Shown here: piece by piece, positions 20,498 through 30,631 of the stretch
Numbering within the stretch: position 1 is the first letter of the stretch
How the letters are laid out: each line of letters begins with the position of its first letter
Assembly: GCA_030374765.1 (NCBI GenBank)
Contig: JARGXX010000129.1
Location: forward strand, 434,001-498,000
DNA length: 64,000 bases
Source of the DNA: Agarophyton chilense
Lineage: Eukaryota; Rhodophyta; Florideophyceae; Gracilariales; Gracilariaceae
Direction: 5' to 3'
The notes under the pieces: generated by a model
Databases searched by the model: none
Told to the model about the DNA's origin: nothing
What the model saw: the letters and a program-made list of their open reading frames with translations, nothing else
Program-made: the position numbers and the translations under genes

Positions 20498-23222
20498 CAC
20501 TCATCAACAATAACTTGTTCACCTCCGACTTCCACCCCCTACCCCTCCCTCTCCTCCCCTTCCTCTTTCGCTTCCCACATTTCTTTCTGATCCGCTAGCA
20601 ACTTTTTAAACTCGCGTTCTTCAGGCATACAACGTCCGATGTAGCAACCAAATACATACCCGAGAAAAGTCGTCATCTCCTTCAAAAACACCTCCTAACG
20701 AACACCCAGATAGACCATTTTGTTTGACGGCATCCAATACGCAACGGTCCCTTCACGTTTCTCATTTCCCAGCATCTGTCGCTTCCCTCATCTTCCCACC
20801 TCCTCATCCAACGCCTCTACCACACATGCAATCCACGCATCTAATCGGGCCAAATGCATCACACTTCTATCCACATACTGTGTCTTTCCTTCCCTCCACG
20901 GTTGCTTCACATCTTACCGCATAAATTCTCTCCACACCTCCCCATTCAATCCATTCTGGAAGTACAAGTCATCAGGTTAATCTCCATAATTTGTCGAGGT
21001 CACATCGTACCGTGAAAAACATATGTTCTCCAGTTTGGCCAACCTCCACGTAGATATGGCGGGCTCCCCGTTCTGGTCTTTCGGCAGCAACTTCTCCCGA
21101 TCCTCCATCTTCTGCTCTTCATACAGCACATTAAGATCTTCATCATACTCGTTAGACGGTTTCCTAGCAAGCAGAGTATACACCAGACCCAAAAATAACC
21201 TATCGCTCGCATTCCTTTTTCGCACCCCCACAGCATCGCTGATAGCCTGTTTCATCCCCCTCCTCAAACACATATCACACCTCAACTCTTCTTCACACTG
21301 CGTTTTCGTCCCCATTTTCGCAAACTTTCTCCATATCGGATTCTCCAACTCCATCCGCACCACATGCAACAACATCTCATCACTCCACCCCTGAAAAGAC
21401 GGAATATAGGCCTTCGGTCCCCATGAATTTCTTTCTATTTCTAGCTCCATAGGATCCAAAGGAACCATTTCCTTTTCATTTATAATCAGAATAATCTGAT
21501 TCCTTCCCGCCCTCATTTCTTTTGCCCGGTTCGACCAACTTCGCTCCGGTTCCCTTCTTCCGAAGCAAAATTAACTCGTCTCCTCCTTTGCATAACGCAA
21601 CATTTTCTCGTACACGCTCGAGGCTACTCTAATAAATCGCATGTTCACTTCATCTTAATACCATTTACGACCCCCCTTCTCTTCTTCGCCACCCACTTGT
21701 CCCGGTCCACTACGAAGACTCTCTTGCAATGACATCAGCAGCACGTCCTTTTTCATAACTTCGCCCTCCAGCCTCGTCATAACCCTGTGTGCGAGTGTCA
21801 AGCTTAGTTGCAAACTTGTGTTGTCACCCCTTGTCCTTCTCAGCTCCACCTTCAAGTTTCAAAGCTTTATCAACAGCTGATTCCGCCGCATAAACTCCTT
21901 TTCTCCATACTTCATCTCTTCGTGTTCCCCGTTCTACCCCGGTCGAATTTCATTTTCGTCCTCTTTCCCCTCATCCCCACCACTTTTCCAGAGTCTCTCT
22001 CCCTTCACAACCTCCCCTCCCTTCCTCCACCCCATCACACTCTGCTTTCTCGGAGGTCTTTCCGCGCCCACTCGGTCGTTTGACCCCTCAGCGTCTTCGT
22101 GTTCGACACTCCTCACTGCATGATCTGGAGTCTGCCGATAAGAAAACCGTCGCATTTATCTGCGTGCCGAGAATGTGCCAGTCTGCACTCCCTTCCTTCC
22201 AAGAACGACTCCTTTTCCCTTAGGCTCCGTCCCTACACGTTCCTCCCCGCTCACGCTTGGTACGGCCCTTGGAAAACGAACTTGGCCCTTCTTCCGTCTT
22301 CTACTCTCACCACCACCTGGAAGTATTTCGTCCTTTGCTTCGTCAAAGACTTGTTTCTTTGAGATAGGAGTGCCTCCGCGTACCTCGGTCATTCCTGAAC
22401 CATCCTCTTCTGCCTTATTGCCTTCTACTTTTTCATGGAAGTTAGCACCATAAGAACCACTAAACCGTCTCCTCTTCGCTTCTCTCTCGTTCCCATCTTC
22501 TTCCTCACTAGCTAAGGTTCGAATGTCGTGAACGGCCCGAGTAAGAGTTACCGGACCTCCCGCGTTTCTTTCGTTCCTCTTCTCCACCTGGCTCACTGTA
22601 CCTTCCGTCGCAGACGACGAACGCCCTTTCTGCTCCTTTTCATTCACCTTCTCAGCGAAGGGCTCCTTGGCTGGAGGTGCAGACGGAGCGGATAACAGTT
22701 TCAGTGGAAGAGTCGCCGCTTCGCCACCATGAAGATTAATCATTTTCACGTCCCAGCAATAGAAATAGTTGCTCTCCACATCTCCCAGACTGTTCGGTAC
22801 GGTATCAGTGGTTTTGAATAGATAAGGATAATTCATCACTTTCTCATCCTGAATCAACCCCTTACATTCACCACGAGTTCCTCCTTCGCCTTCCCGACCA
22901 GTTTCTGACCATGCAACTTTCTCACCGAATCTCCCGTTAGCCCCCCCGTCGCATCAACTGCACCCCTCACAAATGCCATCAAAACGACCTTCTTCTCACC
23001 ATTCGGCGTGGTTATCAACGAAGTCACCCGTTAGTCAGGTTTCGGCTTCCATAGTGGGGTTCTTACCTTCTTCTTCGCCCGCGTTGCACCGCTGCGCGTT
23101 TTAGGCATCTCATCGTTCCTGCTAGAAGCCGAAATAGGCGGCTTGGGTCTCCGAGTCCTCCGATTGAGCCTCCTCTTCTCTTCGTTCGCGTTTTTGCGCT
23201 CCATCACGTGAATCTTCGTCAC
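20498..23222 (-). pseudogene. Transposon-associated protein, minus-strand copy (function unknown)
   Basis: Reads towards the Plavaka-like transposase, so the two are convergent. The N-terminal part (22700-23222) is basic (RRLNRRTRRPKPP, then TPLWKPKPD) and shares a block with the plus-strand gene at 23863 onward (MNYPY-FKTTDTVPNSL, then FYCWDV). The middle is Lys/Glu/Ser-rich and low-complexity. The C-terminal part (20977-21516) is more ordered, with a CDMCLRRG Cys pair and Trp-rich segments. It carries in-frame stops (for example TAA at about 23034, and at 20977) and a 1-base deletion near 22858. It probably encodes the second protein of the Plavaka-like element, by position. I recognise no enzymatic domain in this copy. 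Confidence 0.55.
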
Positions 23223-23457
23223 TAACTGGCGGCCATTACGTCCACATGATCTCTTCTCAAGCTTACCACGCGTCCACGTCAGGTTGACTTGTTCTCACAA
23301 TCGCCGCTGCAAGAATGTAGGTATCCCGAAGAACATCAAGATCGGCCGGCCGCCGCCACAACTTACGACCGAACAGTCTCCGTGGGGTGACTATCTTATT
23401 CCTGAATTAACTCTTAATTCCACTCCAAACGATCCGCGGGTGTATCGCTCAGGCAGT

Positions 23458-23863
23458 GGCCCTTTCTTAGTGATAGGCGTGGAGTCATCTTGTGATAATA
23501 TTGCAGTGGCGGTTGTCTGATCTGATGGCATTGTACTGGGCAAATGCTGCGTGTCACAGGATGTTATGACGGAGGCGTAGGGAGGTGTTGTCCCTCACGC
23601 TGCGCGAGATGCACATGCTTCTGTCATTGATGAAGTGATTAGTTAGGCACTTCATGACGCAAAGCTATGAGAAACAGATTTAGACGCCGTCGCAGCCACT
23701 ATGGGACCCGGATCGGAGGTTTGTCTCCGCGTTGGGTATCGAACAGCTCGCCAAATAGCGCAGCGGCATAATAAAAGATTTTCTAGGGCTCAATCATCTT
23801 GAGGCACATGTGTTTGTTGCACATCTCGAGTGGCACACGCCTTTTCCGTTTCTTACGAAAACA
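23458..23863 (+). pseudogene. TsaD/Qri7/OSGEPL1-type tRNA threonylcarbamoyltransferase, N-terminal fragment
   Basis: Organellar TsaD-family enzymes make the t6A37 modification of ANN-decoding tRNAs. Visible: FLVIGVESSCDNIAVAVV (family signature GIETSCDDT), GGVVPHAARDAHASVIDEV, DLDAVAATMGPGS and, after a 1-base frameshift near 23780, LGLNHLEAHVFVAHLE, which holds the HxEAH-type metal motif. Four in-frame stops occur (about 23518, 23578, 23644, 23668). The match ends at about 23860, exactly where the plus-strand transposon-associated gene takes over, so the fragment is trapped between two head-to-head gene copies. It is dead. The leader from 23284 may be part of its original targeting sequence. 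Confidence 0.8.
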
Positions 23864-26800
23864 CGAGGCTCAATCGGAGGACTCGGAAACCCAATGGGCA
23901 TGTTACGGCTTCTAGAAGGAACGACGCGATGCCTACAACGCGCAGCGGTGAAACTCGGGCGAAGAAGGTAGGAACCCCACTATGGAAGCCGAAACCTGAC
24001 GAATGGGTGACTCTGTTGATGACAACTCCGAATGGTGAGAAGAAGGTCGTTGGAGAGACATTTGTGAGGGGTGGGGATGATACGACGAGGGGGCTTACGT
24101 GAGATTTGGTGAGAAAATTGCATTGTCACAAACCAGTCGGGAAGACAAAGGAGGAACTCTTGGTGGTATGGAAGGTGTTAATTCAGGATCAGAAAGAAAT
24201 GAATTATCCTTATCCATTCAAAACCACTGATACCGTACCGAACAGTCTGGCAGATGTGGAGAGCAACTCTTTCTATTGCTGGGACGTGAACATGATGAAA
24301 CGTCATGGGGGCGAAGCGGCGATTCTTCCACTGAAACCGTTCTCCGCTCCGTCTGCACCTCCAGCCAAGAAGCCTTCCGCTAAGACGTTGATAATGACGA
24401 GCCCTGCGAAGGCGAGGACGATCCCTGAACTTCTTAGCTTGAGCGACGACGAGGACGATCAGGTACACCGCCCAATTTTGCGTCCTAGCATCAAGACGAT
24501 TATCACCAGCGGGCAGGCTTACTTTGTGACATTGAGGGATCCGAGCAAAATACGCAGCGCGACTCCGTGAAAGCCGTCTTTGAATATCTTCGGGGGCAGT
24601 GGACTAAAAACTCCACAAACACAGACCCCGGAGACTGCCGTTTCACAAAAACCGAAGCCTTTGGCGATGGCTACGAGCACTGGTAGCGATGGAGGTCAGA
24701 GCCAAGCAGTGTATCAGGCTGAAGGGGCAGAAGCTATTTTGGAGGGAGTAAGTGGCACCCCGATGGAAGTGAAGTACGCACAGCTGCCTGTTGAAGATGG
24801 AGAGGGCAGTGATGATGGTGAGGTGAAGTTCGTGGGATCGAGGGTATTGGCTACGGAGGCAGACGTTGACTTGTTCGATAACTTAGATGAGCTGCCTCCT
24901 GATGATATCCAAGAGAGTCTACTGGATTCCGATTTCAACATGAACGACTACACATACGACACGTAGGTTGTGGACATTCGCCTTATCAAGGTTCCGGATA
25001 ACGGTGTGCGTGAGGTCAACCCAGTCCACAAGAAGGAAGTAGAGGAGCATATAGAGCTCTACGCAAGCTTGGGGTCTGTTAAAAGTGTGAGTGTCACGAT
25101 TCTGGGTCGCAGGAAGGTCTTGAATAAAAGGTTCAAGGGGAATAGAATCATCGTGGAGTGTAATTTGGCCAACGGTTCATATCGCTTGATATTTACCTCG
25201 AGTGCATGGAGGGGAATGAAAAAGTCCGAGATAACCTGCGCCAGCTAAGTGTATCGTTCTGAAGAAGGAAAAATGAGCAGCCGATGACCATGGCTGATGT
25301 GATACCCATTATAAATGCGCTCAAAGATATGGTTGCTGCGGCATGCACTCTTCCGAATCCGCAAGTACAAAGCGTTGTCAAAGAGATTTCTGAAAGCTTG
25401 ACACCGAGGTTGAGTAAAGAGAAGGCTCAAAAGAACATGAAACAAGGTGGAGCGGCAGCACTATCCTCTAAAGGAACCACACTTCGGAAGCGGAAAAGGA
25501 AGGTGGCCAAAGAAACCAAATTGGAGGACGCCGAGGAAGCGGTGGAGAAACATATGCCGAAAAGGAAGAGAACGGTCGACGTGCCTGACTCTGTCATCAA
25601 CAACCTGCGGCGAAAGCGAGGACGTGAGTTTCTAAACTTCCTTAGAAAGAATGAGCCAGTACTCTAAAGTGACGACGAAGAAGATGAAGACGTCGATTAA
25701 AACGATTCGAACAAAAAGAAGTTCGATGAAGAAGTTCCTCAGATTCTCCCAGAAGGGTTGGTGAAGGCCGAGGAAGATAGTGAAGTGGGTGACTCGGATG
25801 GGGTGAAGCACGTGAACATGTTGCCCAGCAGGTGGCCGCCAGCAACTGAGAATGTCAATAAGGGCATGTACGCCTGGATGGACAGGATTCACCTTTGGGA
25901 GGACAACTGTGCCCACGTGCTTCGCCCGAACGATGTACGGGGTATTCCTCATGCATTTTTCTCGCATGGAGCGTTCCAGGAGCTATAAAACGTAAGGAAA
26001 CATGAGAGGAAAGCGTCTGGACAGGTTGCAGTGGTACTGAAGTAAGATGACTGTATCAGACTCTAAGAGCGGGCCATAAGCGAGGACTTCTACGCAATGG
26101 TGAACTTCGCGAAAAAATCTAGCGAACTAAAAAAGTGTGGATTCTGTGTGGTGAAAGGGTTTGGAGTGGAGGACAGGATCTGAAATCAGGTCAATTCGGT
26201 GAGCGAATTGATGGATGGTGAGGTGAGTCAGAAGCTACTTGAGTTCTTCGAAGAGTACTTCAATCGCCAAGAATACCTGTGCGAAGCAGGGAACCGTCAG
26301 TTCTTTAACCCCATCTTCAATGCGGGTGAGGAAGCTGTTGAAGCGGGCCGACTCACAATGTCCACCTAGTGTATGACGACGCAAAGGGAAATCGCGGACG
26401 AGATGGATATAGCAGCGGAGACTCACTGGGTGGTGAAGAGGCGTTCTATGTTGGATTCGCGCATAGGTCAGATATGTGGGTGCTTGGGATTGGAAGACAA
26501 TAGGGTGGCGGAGTATAAAATGTATGCACCGGAGACGGGAGGTAGGGTGCTGTGTACTGGGCGAGTCTGCCCCAGGCAGAAGATTCATACTGACTTTCAG
26601 ACGCTGACAATCCCGGAGAAGCTAAGCGGGAAGAATCCTGGATACTTCATGATAGATTCTGGGATGTATTCATTCCCATTGTGGGTGTGCGAGAGGTCGC
26701 ACATGCACTTCGAAACAATAAATGCGGAGCTGCAAGCGGTTTCTGCAGGATCTGCGACGAGTAAGTTCATAATACCGCTGTTATCGATCTTCATTGGAAG

Positions 26801-27380
26801 AGTAGATGTGTCCCATGAGGGCGGAGGGAGCAGAGATGCGATTCAGGCACAGAATGTGCTGTTCCGGTACCACATGTACATGGTCCCGGAGGACTACAAC
26901 CTACTGGATGCGGTTCAATTACGGTCGAACTTCAGACCGAGGTTTGTGGGAAATGAAGAGTTGAGACAGAAGGACAAAAATGGAACGAAGGGATTGATAC
27001 TGTTTCCAAAAATGGGCAGCGACGAAGAGGGATCTGGTGATAATGAAGTACCAGGAGATCATTTAGAGAAGGGCAAGAACTTGGAAAGCGGAAGCGACTG
27101 GGATTATGACTCCAGTTCTGAAGGTAATGATAACGAAGACGATGCGATTTATACTCAAGACGAGGGTAAGAAGGAAAATGAAGATATGGAAGATGATAAT
27201 AGTGAGAAGTACTTTCTAGTAGTGGAGAGCGATGAGCAACTTCGTAAAAAATGCACTGTTCCAAATGATTTATATAGAGCGCATTATCTTTGGTGTGTTC
27301 TCCTAGGGAGTTTTCTACACTTCTTTCAGACCTCAAACTCAGAAATGCATCAAATTCGTGCGTTTGAATGTCTTCTATAA
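23863..27380 (+). pseudogene. Transposon-associated protein, plus-strand copy, with a beta-helix dioxygenase-like C-terminus
   Basis: Starts with the same basic block as the minus-strand copy (RLNRRTRKP; TPLWKPKPDEWVT; MNYPYPFKTTDTVPNSL; FYCWDV), then an acidic/Ser-rich middle and a C-terminal globular region (about 26370-26960). One frame holds from 23863 to 25248 with stops at 24100, 24568, 24964 and 25246. After one shift near 25280, a second frame holds to 27380 with stops at 25665, 25698, 25986, 26040, 26058, 26181 and 26367. The C-terminal region resembles double-stranded beta-helix 2-oxoglutarate dioxygenase-like proteins: FPLWVCERS, then VDVSHEGGG (about 26810), then FRYHMYMVPED (about 26875), a typical metal-His and Arg/His arrangement. 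I do not see a certain HxD. After it comes an acidic tail. In fungi, TET/JBP dioxygenases accompany KDZ transposons, so such a partner would not be unprecedented. Assignment to dioxygenases is tentative. Confidence 0.5.
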
Positions 27381-28861
27381 CTCCAACTTGTCGCGTAAAA
27401 TACATCGGGTTTCGTGGAGGACAGAAACTGAGAAAGAGGTGAGCTGGGTAGAGTAAAAAGTAGTTTTCTGACATCTAGACCTATGTTATTTATTTTTATT
27501 GTACTATACTTAAAGTTATTCGTAGGGAAGGGGATGAGAGGTCATTGGTCTGTTGTGTTTCCCGATGGTTGCAATGTATCGCTTGAATTTGTATTTGAGT
27601 ACGTGAATATGGGATGGAGGGCCTAGAGCGTGTCCTGAGAGTAATGAGGATGTGGAGAAGGTGGAGGAAACGGAGGAGGTGGAGAAGAGGCCGATTGTGG
27701 CGAGCGATATGAAGGTGGAGAGAAAAAAGGTGAAGGTGGACGACAGGAACAGGAAGGAGAAGAAGGGGGAGGTTTGGGTTCCGGACTTTTGGGGCTGCTG
27801 TGAGTGAGGCGGAGAGAATTCTAGCGGAGCAGGAGATGAAGAGGTTGGATGCTCTGGAGGAGAAGGAGACGCGTGGTGGGGGTGGAGTTTGGAAGGAGAA
27901 AGGTGATAGTTTTCCGCAGGATACTTATGCGCTGACGTTCCCGGAAACCGAATCACAGCCGCCACTGGGTGGGGAGTGCTTCCGAAGTTGATGGTGGCGG
28001 GTAGCAGGCCGATGGTGAGGTGATTGAAGAGCGTACTGATTGTTGGTCTAGGGAAGTATACTATGGTTTTACCTCCATTGAGGGAGGTGCAAAGTAGCAA
28101 CTTGTTTCACTTTCATTATGCATTCGCAACTGCTAGTATTCGCGTGAAAGCGTAAAGGAATATTCTCCGAAAAATGTGGGTTTATTGCGTGCCCATTGCA
28201 GATCCGTCATTTTTCGGAGATTTGTTGACTATTTTACATGCCATCTGCGCTTCTAGCGCCTGAAACTAGCACTACGAGAGCTTAGAGTGTTAGTGCGATG
28301 TTGGGGGTCGATGATTGTGAGGGTTGCGGAGATGAGTGTTGGACGTGGGTAAGAAAAGGTTAATGAGGAAGAGGAGAAAGGGAGGGAAGGGGTCGTGGAG
28401 GGTACTACGAACTGTGGGGAGTCGTTTGAATTGGGTAAGAACAGGATTGATGATAAGATAGATATTGTGGACGTGGGAGAAAGAGGTTGAAGAAGAGAGA
28501 AGGGTGTGTATAGAACGACTTCTACGAGTTGCCATTTTGGGAAAGTGAAACGCCACCTTCGCTTAGATGATCGTTTGTTGTAGGAGGTATCGTTGTGATA
28601 TCAGTTGATGTGGGGGTGTTTGAGCCACACCCCCGTTATTCACATCTAGCGTCTGTAATGAAAACTTCCGTATTAAACTTGCAGCGCCCTGCGCATTCGT
28701 TTCCCATCCATAATTTACAGGATCTTGTTGTAGATGGCACTCTAAAAAATTAACAAAAATAGCGCCTGCATCTGCCATCCGTCATTTTTCGCAGATTTTT
28801 TGCCGGATATCTTGCCGGATACTAAACTAGCTGCTAATACTGTCTTTCCGAGAACACAGAC
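27381..28861. other. No certain gene; candidate short inverted-repeat element 28164-28795
   Basis: 27620-28100 (+) has short coding-like pieces (KKVKVDDRNRKEKKGEVWVP) between stops, a probable remnant of another transposon gene. A 13-bp inverted repeat, TCTCCGAAAAATG at 28164-28176, pairs with CATTTTTCGGAGA at 28208-28220 and, with one mismatch, with 28783-28795. The last pair could be the ends of a 632-bp MITE-like element. No target duplication is clear. Confidence 0.35.
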
Positions 28862-30621
28862 GTGGAGCAGATGCATTGTCTGGCAGCAACCTTAGCCGGT
28901 TCTGATTTTTACACAGACCACAACAACCTCATCCTCCTTTTCGACCAGTTATCTATCATCCCAGATCTCAGCCTTCACTCTGCTAGAAAGGTGTTACAAT
29001 GGGTACCCAAATTAAGCACCTACAGCTACACGTGCTTCCACATCAAAGGCACCGACAACGTGTGGGCCGACATGCTCACACGCTGGGCCGCACCACTCAC
29101 TGTCAAACGCCTAGTGAAGATCCGTGCTCCACGTTCCAGTTCACCCAAAGGTTTTTCCTGGCCAAAGCTTGACGAAATCTTTTGCTGCACAGTCGTCTAA
29201 CAGTTTCGCCCGTCCTGATGGATTACAGAAGGAAAATGGACTGTGGAAATTTAAGGATAGAGCCGCTGAAATCCCTGACAACGCCGAAGAACTGCAGCTA
29301 CATTTTGTATCATTACACACACTGGCCCTTCGGGGCGTTGAGGCCAATTTTTAACTATGAGCACTCTCCGAAAACATTTTTTTGGACGACTGAGAAGGAT
29401 GACATCCGAACTTTCGTCCGAGCTTGCATTCAGTGCATCTATACTATAAGGGATGAAAAACTTCCTCGCCCCTTCGGACCAGCAGTTCATGGAACCGGGC
29501 CAAATGACCTTCTGCAGTTCGACTATCTTTAAATTGGACCAAGCCGAAGCGGAGAAAAATACGTGCTCGTGCTGCGCGACAATCACTCGATTTGCAAGTG
29601 GCTATTTGCATTTGAAAACACAGCAGCTGAGAATGCTGCTCTGGTTATTGTCGACTGGTGCGCTGCATTCGCTGTACCAAATGGTCTCATGTCCGATGGC
29701 CCAACGCATTTCCGAAACGAAACCATTCGCCTCCTCTGCAAATCCATACGTGTACCTCATCATTTCACTCTCCCATACACTCCATGTAGCAACGGGGCAG
29801 TTGAGCGCTCGGGGAAAGAAGTTCTACGCTCGGTACGCGCTTTAACATCGGAAATGCAGATGGACTTCAAGGAATGGAGGGATCTGCTCCTTATTATACA
29901 AAGCATTCTGAACAACTCTTATTTGGCGCATAGGATGAATGCCGACCTTGTCGCCGTCTTTCTGGGCATAAAGCCAACTCCACCAGTTTCATCTTTTCTA
30001 CGAACATATACTCAGAAGGCAATGACAGTCTCAGACGTCACTCGCGAGCGCTGTGTCAACATTGAAAATTTGAAGAAGGCTTTCTGTGCTCTCCATCCAT
30101 TAATGACTTCTGAGCTACAGGAGAACAGGAAAGTATCTCGTGAGAAAGCATCAAAGGGAACGCTTCCAAACTTCATGGAAGAAGATTTGGTCATAGTTGC
30201 TCGTGAAGAATTCCATGCCGATGAGAAATTGGCATTGCGTTGGGGCGGACCACGTCGCATCCTCAAAAAAGTATCGGATTACTTGTATCAGGTTGAGGAT
30301 CTACGCAACAGACTTACGGAAGACATTCATGCATGCAGGCTGAATTACTACCATGACAGCTCTCTGGAAACTGATGTGATAATGCCCCATATAGTTTCCT
30401 CGGAGGCTGGCATGCCTGTGGCTCGTCTGATGATGCTGGTCAAAACGGATGACGTAAACAAAGTTCAGTTTCGTTGGAAAGCACTCAGTCCTACAGATGA
30501 CACATTGGAACCGTTGGAACGAATCGACGAAGATGTTTCATTCATGCTCAAGCGCTTACTCAATCGCAAGAACACCACGACTGAGTTAGCGTTTGCCGTT
30601 AGTTTGCAACTCGCTCTCTGA
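28862..30621 (+). pseudogene. Gypsy-type RNase H and integrase remnant
   Basis: The 3' half of a pol gene from a third retroelement family. Seen in order: RNase H end (FYTDHNNLI; FHIKGTDNVWADMLTRW), GFSWPKLDEI, integrase zinc-finger end (RACIQCIYT), IPRPFGPAV-like segment, integrase core (QFDYL; VLRDNHSICKWLF; MSDGPTHFRN; PYTPCSNGAVERSGKEVLRSVR) and a C-terminal chromatin-binding-like region (RWGGPRRILKKVSDYLYQVEDL). The style matches pol of oomycete and algal gypsy elements, unlike elements A and B. A TGA ends the RNase H frame (about 29198), frames shift at about 29130-29200 and 29350, and a TAA lies at 29530-29532. From 29563 to 30621 the frame is clean. The 5' half of the element is absent, and the sequence before 28862 is unrelated. 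Confidence 0.8.
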
Positions 30622-30631
30622 AGGGGAGGAC
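30620..30631 (+). promoter_or_regulatory. Candidate polypurine tract and LTR start of the third gypsy element
   Basis: GAAGGGGAGGAC directly follows the integrase stop, and TGTAGCCGTTTCC begins at 30632, as expected for a PPT followed by a 3' LTR. The far end of that LTR could not be located, because no second copy lies in the window. Confidence 0.5.

Noticed and set aside
17280-27380. RIP-like C-to-T mutagenesis as cause of the stops
   Set aside because: Two directly comparable stops are G-to-T, CpA is still abundant in the frame, and element A/B comparisons show mixed changes.
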